64,000 nucleotides of DNA from assembly GCA_902781315.1 (NCBI GenBank), contig CACZIT010000009.1:1-64000 (forward strand), given 5' to 3'. Numbering within the stretch: position 1 is the stretch's first letter; the number at the start of each line of letters is the position of its first letter. Positions 47,572 through 55,886 of the stretch are shown piece after piece. The position numbers were made by a program, and so were the translations under genes. The stretch comes from an uncultured Prevotellaceae bacterium. Its GTDB lineage: Bacteria > Bacteroidota > Bacteroidia > Bacteroidales > Bacteroidaceae. The notes beneath the pieces were generated by a model. The model was given only the letters and a program-made list of their open reading frames with translations, made no database searches and had not been told where the DNA came from.

Positions 47572-49920
47572 TTATTCTGCAACCTGTGGAACGAGGCTGG
47601 CGCGACGGTGCAGAGCCTCTAGATAGTAGTAGTCGGCATAGTTGATGGGCACGTCGATTTCGTCTTTCGCAGGATGATTGCCTGTGCTGTGGAGGAGCAA
47701 GAAGCCTTGCGCTCCGAGTTGCTCGGGCTGATAGCGAGTCTCGAGCGAATGCAGCATCTTGTTGGCTGCCTCGCGATAGGTGGCGGCATCCTCCGGGCCT
47801 ACGTAGGTGGCCAGCTCATAAAGGGCCGATGCGATGATGGCTGCTGCCGAAGCATCGCGCGGACAACTACCGTCCTGTGCCAATCCCTTTCCGGTCTTGA
47901 TGTCGGGGTCGCGCATGTCCCAATAAGGAATCATGTCGTCGGGCATATCGGGTTGTGAGAGCCAGAACTTTGCAATCTTCTGTGCTTGCTCGAGATAGGC
48001 TTTGTCGTGCGTGAAGCGGTAGCACATCGTGAAGCCGTAGAGACCCCAGCCTTGTCCGCGACTCCACACGCTTTCGTTGGCAATTCCCTGGTGTGTGAGC
48101 CGCTTGATGACACTGCCGTCGGCAGGGTTGTAGTCGACGACGTGATACGACGATCCGTCGGGTCGGAAGTGGTTCTGCATCGTCTTGTTGGCATGACTCA
48201 CAGCGATGTTCCAGAAACGCCGGTCGCCCGTGATGAGCGTTGCTTGGAACAAAAGCTCTAGGTTGAGCATGTTGTCGACAATCACGGCAAACTGCCAACG
48301 GTCGGGCGTGCCCCAGTTCCACGAACGAATGCAGCCCACTCGCTCGTCGTAGCGGGTGATGAGTGTGCGGGCCGCGCGTACCACAACATCGCGATACGAC
48401 TGCTCACCCGTCAGCTCCCATGCTTTGCCGAACGAGTTGTAGACCATGAAGCCCAGATCGTGACTGCCGTCGTGCATTTTCACTCGTTCGATGGGCCACG
48501 TGTTACTGATGGCCTGCTCGCGCCAGAAGGGATCGTGGCTGTACTGATACATCTGCCAGAGCTCACCGGAAAAGAAACCACAGCACCAGTCGGGCTGGCG
48601 CACCATTCGCAGACTGCCGTCGCGCTCCACGCTACGAGGCATCAGCGACCAGTCTTTCTTCTCGGTGCGAATCTTGTTGGCCTGTCGCAGCTGGTGGCGC
48701 AGCTGTACGTCGGCTCGCGCAAAGGCGTCGTCGGTAGCGTCGGCGGTGTAATAGAGCAGGTAGAAATGGTCGGTGAACCGCTTTACGAGGTGCTGCTTGG
48801 CGCAAGCCAGATAGTCCTGGCGCTGTGCGTCGAGCAACGACAGCCGATAGACGTCTTTTGCCAGCTCGCGCTGTTTGTAGTCCCACTCGCTGATTTGTTG
48901 ATACGGCCACTCGCTGACGTCCTTTCCCAGATAGGGAGTCAGGAAGTCGGCAGCCTTCTCAATGAGGTCGAGTCCCTGCAGCTCGTAGCCGGCATGCTGC
49001 GCCATCAGCATCACGTCGATCATGTGCGTCAGGTTGTACTGCGAGTAGCCGAAGGCCAGCGTGCGCCGCAATTCCTGCGGCTGGCGGCCGTCGGGTTTTA
49101 TCTGTGCCTTGATGCGCTTTTCGTAGAACTGTCCCAAACACTCCTGCATCACCTTCTTGTTGCCCACGTAGCTGGCATAGGCAATCACCTGCACGTCGCG
49201 GGCGGTAGCGTGGTTGTTGCGCTGACGACCCTCCTCGATGCCTTGCTGACTGGTGAGAATCCAGTTGAGGAACGCCGAGAACCAAGCCTTCAGGGCCTTC
49301 GAGTCCTTCTTCGTGAAAGCACGGGAACCTTCCAGCAGCTGCACGCCGTCGAGCATCTCCACAAACGAATAGGCATCGATGACTCCATAGCAGCGACCTT
49401 TGCCGTCGTAGAGACCGGGAACAATCTGTGCGTGGTTCAGGTTCGGATTCATGCGCGTGTCCTTATTGAGGAACCACACGCGCAGCAGCTCCGTAGCCTT
49501 CTCGGCATAGCGCTCGTCGCCACTGAAGTACCAGGCCAGCGAGAGCGTCGTCACACCGGTAGCCATGAGCTGCAGCTTTGGGCGGTCGAGTTTCTCCAAC
49601 TCGGGATTCGACACTCCGTCGCGACTGACGTAGGGCAGCCCGTCGGGCTTCGTGGGGTCGGGCCAGAAGTAGCGGCTCAGACTCAGGTAGTCGTGCTTGT
49701 CGCCACTGACGGCAGTCTTCTCCTTCATCATCACCGACAGCGGAGCCTGCTCCATGCAGGCATCGGCCTCTTTGAGCAGCTGTCGGTAGGCAGCGGCATA
49801 AGTGCCGTCGCCAAGATGCTCCCGCACTCGTGCAAGGTGCGCCTGGTCCCAAATGGACTGTGCGCCTGCCGTCACGATGGTCAGAAGAAGCAGGGGTACT
49901 ATCACAAACGCTCTTTTCAT
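47572..49920 (-). CDS. Fusion of alginate-lyase-like domain and GH88 unsaturated uronyl hydrolase
   Basis: A 782-residue secreted two-domain enzyme (signal peptide MKRAFVIVPLLLLTIVTAGA). Residues about 25-385 are an alginate-lyase-fold domain of the PF05426/PL38 type: SGDKHDYLSLSRYFWPDP, NHAQIVPGLYDGKGR and NNHATARDVQVIAYASY, the last carrying the family NNH motif. Residues about 400-775 are a GH88 domain: QPDWCCGFFSGELW, D488 in SHDLGFM, IRSWNWG, D549 in VIVDNMLNLELLF, and SVWSRGQGWGLYGF. The lyase half would cut a polyuronide by beta-elimination and the GH88 half would remove the unsaturated end it creates, so both steps sit in one chain. Glucuronan-like substrates are the best guess. The lyase assignment is less certain than the GH88 one. 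Confidence 0.82.
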   Translation of the reverse strand: MKRAFVIVPLLLLTIVTAGAQSIWDQAHLARVREHLGDGTYAAAYRQLLKEADACMEQAPLSVMMKEKTAVSGDKHDYLSLSRYFWPDPTKPDGLPYVSRDGVSNPELEKLDRPKLQLMATGVTTLSLAWYFSGDERYAEKATELLRVWFLNKDTRMNPNLNHAQIVPGLYDGKGRCYGVIDAYSFVEMLDGVQLLEGSRAFTKKDSKALKAWFSAFLNWILTSQQGIEEGRQRNNHATARDVQVIAYASYVGNKKVMQECLGQFYEKRIKAQIKPDGRQPQELRRTLAFGYSQYNLTHMIDVMLMAQHAGYELQGLDLIEKAADFLTPYLGKDVSEWPYQQISEWDYKQRELAKDVYRLSLLDAQRQDYLACAKQHLVKRFTDHFYLLYYTADATDDAFARADVQLRHQLRQANKIRTEKKDWSLMPRSVERDGSLRMVRQPDWCCGFFSGELWQMYQYSHDPFWREQAISNTWPIERVKMHDGSHDLGFMVYNSFGKAWELTGEQSYRDVVVRAARTLITRYDERVGCIRSWNWGTPDRWQFAVIVDNMLNLELLFQATLITGDRRFWNIAVSHANKTMQNHFRPDGSSYHVVDYNPADGSVIKRLTHQGIANESVWSRGQGWGLYGFTMCYRFTHDKAYLEQAQKIAKFWLSQPDMPDDMIPYWDMRDPDIKTGKGLAQDGSCPRDASAAAIIASALYELATYVGPEDAATYREAANKMLHSLETRYQPEQLGAQGFLLLHSTGNHPAKDEIDVPINYADYYYLEALHRRASLVPQVAE

Positions 49921-50130
49921 GTTTGGTTTGGAGTTTAGAGGTTTTTGGCTGGGGCAGACCCCGTGTCTGCCCCGCCAATGATTGTTTTTTTCTTTGGACG
50001 TGAAGGGCAGACACGGGGACTGCCCCTACACGGCGCTTTAAACGCAGCTTGCTGCTTTGCACCTTGAACGCAGCTATGCTGCTTTTGAACTTTGAACGCA
50101 GCTATGCTGCTTTGAACGCTGCGCAGCAGC
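49921..50130. repeat. Repeat-filled spacer in PUL 2
   Basis: The gap between the lipoprotein gene and the lyase-GH88 gene holds two repeat types. A 22-bp inverted repeat has GGGGCAGACCCCGTGTCTGC at 49951-49973 facing GGGCAGACACGGGGACTGCC at 50005-50026, each arm also self-complementary. Then come four AACGCAGC-type hairpin units starting at 50041, 50067, 50095 and 50115 (GCAGCtatGCTGC). The last unit touches the stop codon of the lipoprotein gene. A weak 7-nt-period stretch (GTTTGGT, GGAGTTTAG) precedes the ATG. No gene is seen. Confidence 0.8.
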
Positions 50131-50742
50131 TTAGTTGATAGTTACTTTCACCTTGTAGTTCACCGTGATGCAACGCACCTCATACTGGCCGGTCTTGTTG
50201 TTGGGCACATAGTATTGGGTGTCGTCGTCCTTCGTGCCTCCGTTGGAGATGCGCAATTTGCCGTCGGCATCTACGTCCTTCGGGTCGAAGGTCATCAGCG
50301 TCACATCGCCCTTTGCGCCGTTCAGCGCTTTCACGAAGATGCTCTGCAGACGGTGGTTCTTGGTGGCATCGGGCTTCTGCAGATCCCATGTCAGCACGTA
50401 GGCGCCGTTGCTATTTGGCTGCAGGGCGTTGCCCGATGCATCGACAATCTGGAAGTCCTGACCCAGTGCGAGCTTGGTGTCGACATAGACGAAAGCTTCG
50501 GCGTTGAACGAGCGCGTGCCCTCACACCACAGCTGAACAGGCACCTCCAGCTGACTGCCCTGCTTCACGGTGTAGGTCTTGTCGTTGTTGCTCTTTGGTC
50601 CCCAGTCGGCGAAGGCCACGATAAACACATTCTGATATTCGGGGTTGTCGTTTCCCCACTCGTCGTCGCTGCAGGCCGTCAGAGTCGTCAGACCCGTCAT
50701 CAAGACCATGAGCGCCATCAGTATATTGATAAAACGTTTCAT
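50131..50742 (-). CDS. SusE-position lipoprotein of unknown fold, PUL 2
   Basis: A 203-residue lipoprotein (lipobox LTAC near residue 24, followed by SDDEWGNDNPE). The mature part is beta-rich with no recognised motif: VFIVAFADWGPKSNNDKTYT, VPVQLWCEGTRSFNAEAFVY, VLTWDLQKPDATKNHRLQSI and ending EVRCITVNYKVKVTIN. An N-terminal Ig-like adaptor domain (DUF1735/BACON-like) is a reasonable guess. The position after susD is where surface glycan-binding proteins usually sit, so glycan binding is inferred. It starts 51 nt after the susD stop. GC-rich hairpin repeats begin at its stop codon. Confidence 0.65.
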   Translation of the reverse strand: MKRFINILMALMVLMTGLTTLTACSDDEWGNDNPEYQNVFIVAFADWGPKSNNDKTYTVKQGSQLEVPVQLWCEGTRSFNAEAFVYVDTKLALGQDFQIVDASGNALQPNSNGAYVLTWDLQKPDATKNHRLQSIFVKALNGAKGDVTLMTFDPKDVDADGKLRISNGGTKDDDTQYYVPNNKTGQYEVRCITVNYKVKVTIN

Positions 50743-50793
50743 ATTTCAGTTTTATTATGTTTCTGTTTTCAATTGTCTATATTCATTTTTCTA

Positions 50794-52467
50794 TTACCAG
50801 CCGGGGTTCTGCTTGACGTTACCCTCCGAAGTGGCAATCTCGTAGGTAGGAATGGGATATTTGTAATCCTTGTTGGGATCGAAGCTGCGGGCGCTAGCCT
50901 GCTCGATGACGTAGATGTCTCCCTGGTCGGCCACCTTCTTGCCGTTGAACATGCCGTTGGCATCGGTCAGACGATTCTGAATGTTCTCGCGCTGTGTGCT
51001 CAGTTCGTCGGCATCGTTGTACTTCAGCCCCAACATCGCAACGGGCAGTACTTTCTCTGCTGTCTTCCAGCGGATGATGTCGTCGTAGCGCAGACCCTCG
51101 TCGATGAACTCCACATGGCGCTCACGGCGAATCTCGTCGCGCATGTTCAGCCCATTGGTCGTGACGAAAGAGTTGGTCAGCTTCACGTCGAAACCGGCAC
51201 GGGCACGCACTTTGTTCACCGTAGCATCCAACTGGGCATCCGTGATCTGGCCGTTATACTCGAGCAGTGCCTCGGCATACGACAGCAGCACTTCGGCATA
51301 GCGGATAATCATCTTGTCGACAGTCTCCTTGTTTACGGTGTTCCACTCCTCGAGCATGAAGCCCTTCTTGATGCCGTAGCCGTTGCCGTGCTGATTGCCG
51401 AAGGGGTTGTAACCAGCCTTGTAGGCTTCCTCACCCTTCTGATAGAACGTCAGGGCCATGCGGGGATCGCGGTTCAGGAATACGTCGTTGTGCATCTTCT
51501 CCTCCACCTTCAGCGAGGTCTTCTCGCGAGGCAGTCCGTCGCTATAGAGGATTTCGTCGATTGTCTGGCGTGTGACACTCACGGCATTCTCCAGACCGCG
51601 AGAGTTGTTGTGAAGGATTACTCCGCTGGCACCGTTGGGACCATAGACTTTCACGAACACGTTCTCCTTGTTCTGGCGACCTTCACCGTCGAAGTAGAAC
51701 AGCTTCTGGAAGTCGGGGTACAGGTCGTGCTTGCCGCTGTTGATGAGTCGTTCGGCAGCGTCGATGCTCACCTTCAGGTGACTCTTGGCATCGCTGCCCA
51801 GGCTGTGATACTTCGAATAGGTGCCTTCGTAGAGGCCGATGCGTACCAGCATTCCTCGGGCAGCACTCTTTGAGACGCGGCCCCAGTCGGCATCACTCTT
51901 CACGTCGTCGATGTCGGGCAGGTTTGCTTCAGCAAAAGCCAGGTCGCTGTAGCACTGCTGGATGACTTCCTCACGCGGGGTACGGCCCATCTTGATATCG
52001 GGATCACTCGTTGAGTCGAAAGCCTTCAGGATGAGGGGCACGTCGCCATACTTCTTCACGAGGTCGAAATAGTGATAGGCGCGGAAGAAATAGGCCTCAG
52101 CCATCCAACGGTTCTTCTGAGCGTCCAGCAGCGGAGCCTGCTCGCCCTTTGCGATGATGTTGTTGCAAACGGCAATCTTCTGGTAGGGCTGTGTCCAGTC
52201 GTTAGCTGTGGCGGGCACATTCCAGTTGCCGCTTGAGGTAGAGTTGGCAGCCGTTCCGATAACGTCGTCGGCGCGGGTGTCGTGTGAGAATCCCGGCAGG
52301 TCGACATAGAGTTTGTTGCAAGCACCGCGCAGGTCGGTCTCGCTCTGCCAGAAGTTATTGTCGGCCAGCGTTGTCTCAGGCATACGGTCCAGTTCGCAGC
52401 TGGCCAAAGCCATCATGCCACAAGCGATGGCGACAACGCTCATTGATTTGAAAATATATCGTTTCAT
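50794..52467 (-). CDS. susD: SusD/RagB-family lipoprotein, PUL 2
   Basis: A 557-residue lipoprotein (lipobox LASC, Cys24, in MMALASCELDRMPETTLAD). It has SusD features: an N-terminal NFWQSETDLRGACNKLYVDL, the TPR-like helical core (WTQPYQKIAVCNNIIAKGE, RWMAEAYFFRAYHYFDLVKK), and the C-terminal IRRERHVEFIDEGLRYDDIIRWK motif. It binds the PUL 2 glycan and caps the SusC partner. The gap to susC is 34 nt and contains a short 7-nt-period run (TATAAAC, TTTAGAC, TATAAAC at 52482-52502). It shares little sequence with the PUL 1 SusD, so the ligand should differ. Confidence 0.94.
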   Translation of the reverse strand: MKRYIFKSMSVVAIACGMMALASCELDRMPETTLADNNFWQSETDLRGACNKLYVDLPGFSHDTRADDVIGTAANSTSSGNWNVPATANDWTQPYQKIAVCNNIIAKGEQAPLLDAQKNRWMAEAYFFRAYHYFDLVKKYGDVPLILKAFDSTSDPDIKMGRTPREEVIQQCYSDLAFAEANLPDIDDVKSDADWGRVSKSAARGMLVRIGLYEGTYSKYHSLGSDAKSHLKVSIDAAERLINSGKHDLYPDFQKLFYFDGEGRQNKENVFVKVYGPNGASGVILHNNSRGLENAVSVTRQTIDEILYSDGLPREKTSLKVEEKMHNDVFLNRDPRMALTFYQKGEEAYKAGYNPFGNQHGNGYGIKKGFMLEEWNTVNKETVDKMIIRYAEVLLSYAEALLEYNGQITDAQLDATVNKVRARAGFDVKLTNSFVTTNGLNMRDEIRRERHVEFIDEGLRYDDIIRWKTAEKVLPVAMLGLKYNDADELSTQRENIQNRLTDANGMFNGKKVADQGDIYVIEQASARSFDPNKDYKYPIPTYEIATSEGNVKQNPGW

Positions 52468-52501
52468 ATTTTTATTCTTTATATAAACTTTAGACTATAA
52501 A

Positions 52502-55500
52502 CTAGAGCGTAACATTCACGCCAAACGACCAAGTGCGGAAGAAGGGATAGTAGTTACGGCCAACGTTGTTGCCGGCTTCGGGGTCGAACACCTTCAGGAT
52601 GTCGGACTTCTCCCAGACGTCGTTGCCGCTGATGTAGACGCGCAGCTTCTGGATGTAGCGCTTGTCAACTGGAATCGTGTAGCCCAGCGTGATGTTCTTC
52701 AGACGCAGGTAGGCAGCATTCTGCACCCACTTATCGGAAGGCTGGAAGTTGAACATGTCGCCGTTGTAGTTGTAAAGACGGGGCCAGTAGGCATCGGGAT
52801 TGTCTTCTGTCCAGTAGTCGCGATGAATGGTCCAAGGCATTTGGTGTGTACGGCCGAAAGGTGTGATTGCTTCGGTATCGACGAGGATCTTGCGCTTGGC
52901 AACACCCTGGAACATCACAGCGAAGTCGAAGCCCTTCCACTGGGCCGAGAGGTTCAGACCGTAGAGGTAGCGGCCGTTGGAGTTACCCAGGTAGACCAGG
53001 TCGCCGTGATTCTCTTTCGTACCGTCGCCGGCACCCACCTGGTGGTCGATGCTGCCGTCGGCATCGGGAAGTGTCAGATAGCGAACGTCGCCGCCGCCAA
53101 CCTTACCATCAGAGAACGACTTATAGCCGGGATGAGCCTCCTTGTACTGCTGGTACTCCTCCTTGCTCGACCAGTAGCCATCGGTCTTATAGCCCCAGAT
53201 GGTGTTCATGGCGTAGCCCTCGAGCAGACTCACGTTGCCGGCAGTGATCACGTCGGCACCGTCGTACTCAACGAGCTTGTTCTGCGAGTCGCTGATGTTG
53301 AAGGCCACCTGATAGCGGAAGTCGCCGATGTGGTCCTGCCATCTGATGTCGAACTCCCAACCCCACGTCTTCAGCTTACCGACGTTGACCGAAGGTACAC
53401 CGATACCGATGGTGTGCGGCAACTGCAGGCGGGAGAGCATGTCGTTGTTGTACTTCCAATAGTAGTCGAACGATGCGTTCAGACGTCCGCGCAGCAGACC
53501 GAGGTCAATACCGACGTTCGTGGTCTCGATGGTTTCCCAGGTCTTGTCCTTCGAGGCAAGGTTAGCCTGATAGTAGCTCTTTTCGGTGATGTAGGTAGCC
53601 CCCTGCGAGATGGTGGGGATGTAGTCGTAGAGTCCCAGCACGGCACCGTTACCCAGCTGCCCCCACGAAGCACGCAGCTTCAAATTGCTCACCCAGTCGA
53701 GGTTGAACCACTTCTCCTGGTTCACACGCCAGGCTGCACTCACCGACGGGAATGCCTTCCAACGCTTGGAGGGAGCCAGACGCGAGCTTCCGTCGTAACG
53801 GATGTTGGCCTCTAGCAGATAGCGCTCGGCGAAGTTGTAGTTGACGCGACCGAAGTAGGACATCATCGACCAGGGCTGGATGTTATCGCCCAGCGTGGTG
53901 TTCGTAGCCTCGGCGGCATCGTAGTAGTTAAACGAATAGAAGTCGTTTGAGTTCATGTTCTTTGCTGTTGCATCGAACTGATCCTTGCGATAGTTCTCAT
54001 AGCTGGTACCACCGAGCAACTTCACGTTGTGCAGGCCTGAAGTGATCTCATAGGTGGCAGTAGCCTCCAACATGTCGTGATAGTCGTTGTTCTTGATGCG
54101 ATAGAGCGAGTTCGGATTGTTGGTCTGCTGACGGATGGTCGTGCCGTTCATGGCATACCAAGCAAGCCAGTGACGCTCGGAGCGACCGCTGTAGTAGCCG
54201 GCGCGACGGCTGGCGCTGAGGTTGATGCGCAGGCCTTCAACCAGATTCTTGATGGTCAGCTCGCCCTTGCCGAGGAATGCTTCATAGTGGGTTTCGTTGG
54301 TGCCGCCGTTCTTCAGAATGTCGATGGGGTTCACCTGCAAGTCACCGCTATAGGGCTGCGAGCCGTAGTTGGGTGTTTCCTCAGGCTGCCACAGGAGCTG
54401 ACGCGCGCGAGCACCATACATTGTATTAAGAATGCTGCCGGCACCATTCGAGGGCGACGTGCTCTTCTTCGACTGATATTGCACGTTGACGCCCAGTTGC
54501 AGATACTTGTTCAGCTCAGCGCTCACCTTTGCATGCAGGTTCACGCGTGTGTTGGCGTTATCGGCATACTTCAGCATACCATTCTTGTAGAAGTAGTTTC
54601 CGCTGACGAAGTAGTTCATACTCTTCGTACCACCGGAGACAGAGATGGAGTGATTGGTCTGGTCGCTGTGGTCCTTGGTACCTTCGTCTACCCAGTTGGT
54701 CGCGGTGAACTGTTCCCAGCGGCCGTTGTTGTTATTGGGGTAGTAGTTGAAGTTCGGGTTGGCAACCCAGGTGGTCTTCTCCTTGTTCCACTCGTAGCTG
54801 CCGCCTTGATTGTAGCGGCCGATGTTAATCCACTGCTGTTCTTCCCAAGCAGGCAGGCGCTCCGGCATATTACCGGGAGTGTTCACGGCGTAGTAGCCGT
54901 TATAGGAGATTTTCGGCTTGCCCTCGGTGCCGCTCTTCGTGGTCACGAGCACGACGCCCGATGCTGCTCTGGCACCATAGATGGCCGAAGCCGAAGCATC
55001 TTTCAGCACCGAGATGCTCTCAATGTCGTCGGCATTCAGCAACGCCAGGTCGCCTTCCACACCGTCGATGAGCACCAGTGCGCTTGTGGCATTGGCCGAG
55101 GAGAAACCGCGGATGCGCAGGCCGGAGGTCTCGCTGCCCGGTTCACCGCTGGAGCGCAGCACAGCCACACCGGGCAGTTCGCCCTGCATGGCGCTCAGCA
55201 CGTCGCTCGTCGGCTTGGCGGCCAGTTTGTCGCCTTCTACGGCTGACACGGCACCAGAGAGATTGGCGCGCTTCTGCGTGCCGTAACCCACGACGACCAC
55301 TTCAGAGAGCGTCTTGTCGTCTTCCCGCATCAGAATCTCGCCGGAGGCATTGGCCACAGGGAGCGTTAAGTCGAGATATCCCACATAGGAGAACTGAATG
55401 GTGGCGCGCTGTCTGACCTGCTGAAGGACGAAGTGGCCGTCCATGTCGGTGATAGCACCGTTCGAAGTGCCTTGTTCGATGACGCTGACACCAATCATAG

Positions 55501-55639
55501 GTTCGTGCGTAGTAGCATCCAGCACCGTACCTCTCACGCTGAGAGGACCTTGTGCCCAAGCTGCCGCACTCAAAAGGAATAACCAGCAGCCAACGATGAG
55601 CGGCTGCCAAATACCAGTTGATAATGCTTTTAGTTTCAT
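52502..55639 (-). CDS. susC: SusC/RagA-family TonB-linked outer membrane channel, PUL 2
   Basis: Taken from ATG 55637-55639 (MKLKALSTGIWQPLIVGC), which gives the signal peptide; 1045 residues. An upstream in-frame ATG lies on the promoter. The carboxypeptidase-regulatory-like domain (GTVLDATTHEPMIGVSVIEQ), the TonB-box-like LSEVVVVGYGTQKRANLSGA, the plug (LIDGVEGDLALLNADDIESI, DASASAIYGARAASG) and the barrel ending WSFGVNVTL follow. It imports oligosaccharides with its SusD. The promoter is in the divergent gap: TAACTTTGC at 55687-55695 (minus strand), leader about 45 nt. It is first in the PUL 2 operon. Confidence 0.95.
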   Translation of the reverse strand: MKLKALSTGIWQPLIVGCWLFLLSAAAWAQGPLSVRGTVLDATTHEPMIGVSVIEQGTSNGAITDMDGHFVLQQVRQRATIQFSYVGYLDLTLPVANASGEILMREDDKTLSEVVVVGYGTQKRANLSGAVSAVEGDKLAAKPTSDVLSAMQGELPGVAVLRSSGEPGSETSGLRIRGFSSANATSALVLIDGVEGDLALLNADDIESISVLKDASASAIYGARAASGVVLVTTKSGTEGKPKISYNGYYAVNTPGNMPERLPAWEEQQWINIGRYNQGGSYEWNKEKTTWVANPNFNYYPNNNNGRWEQFTATNWVDEGTKDHSDQTNHSISVSGGTKSMNYFVSGNYFYKNGMLKYADNANTRVNLHAKVSAELNKYLQLGVNVQYQSKKSTSPSNGAGSILNTMYGARARQLLWQPEETPNYGSQPYSGDLQVNPIDILKNGGTNETHYEAFLGKGELTIKNLVEGLRINLSASRRAGYYSGRSERHWLAWYAMNGTTIRQQTNNPNSLYRIKNNDYHDMLEATATYEITSGLHNVKLLGGTSYENYRKDQFDATAKNMNSNDFYSFNYYDAAEATNTTLGDNIQPWSMMSYFGRVNYNFAERYLLEANIRYDGSSRLAPSKRWKAFPSVSAAWRVNQEKWFNLDWVSNLKLRASWGQLGNGAVLGLYDYIPTISQGATYITEKSYYQANLASKDKTWETIETTNVGIDLGLLRGRLNASFDYYWKYNNDMLSRLQLPHTIGIGVPSVNVGKLKTWGWEFDIRWQDHIGDFRYQVAFNISDSQNKLVEYDGADVITAGNVSLLEGYAMNTIWGYKTDGYWSSKEEYQQYKEAHPGYKSFSDGKVGGGDVRYLTLPDADGSIDHQVGAGDGTKENHGDLVYLGNSNGRYLYGLNLSAQWKGFDFAVMFQGVAKRKILVDTEAITPFGRTHQMPWTIHRDYWTEDNPDAYWPRLYNYNGDMFNFQPSDKWVQNAAYLRLKNITLGYTIPVDKRYIQKLRVYISGNDVWEKSDILKVFDPEAGNNVGRNYYPFFRTWSFGVNVTL

Positions 55640-55886
55640 AAGATTTAAATTAAATAATAATAGATGTTTGGTTTCGTTTTGATGCCGCAAAGTTACACCT
55701 ATTCTTAATTCATGCCAAGGATATAACTACATCACAACTACTATAGCTCTTCTCAACGACTACATCAAAAGTTTCTCAACAAAATTGTAACGTATTGATA
55801 ATCAATAACCATTTCAAAAAAGTGAGTTTCTAAAAAACTATCTCATAGTATTTGGTAGTTTCAGAAAAAAACGATATCTTTGCAGC
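55640..55886. promoter_or_regulatory. Divergent promoter region of PUL 2
   Basis: The gap carries the minus-strand susC -7 box (TAACTTTGC, 55687-55695, with TTGG at 55715-55718) and the plus-strand sensor promoter (TTTG 55851-55854, 20 nt, TATCTTTGC 55875-55883). The AT-rich middle (55700-55850) has several TCTCAAC/ACTACAT repeats (ACTACATCA at about 55729 and 55760) that may be regulator sites. Confidence 0.7.
55851..55883 (+). promoter_or_regulatory. Promoter of the PUL 2 sensor, next to its ATG
   Basis: TTTG (55851-55854), 20 nt, TATCTTTGC (55875-55883); the ATG is at 55887, only 3 nt later. The transcription start should fall on or beside the start codon. Confidence 0.75.
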
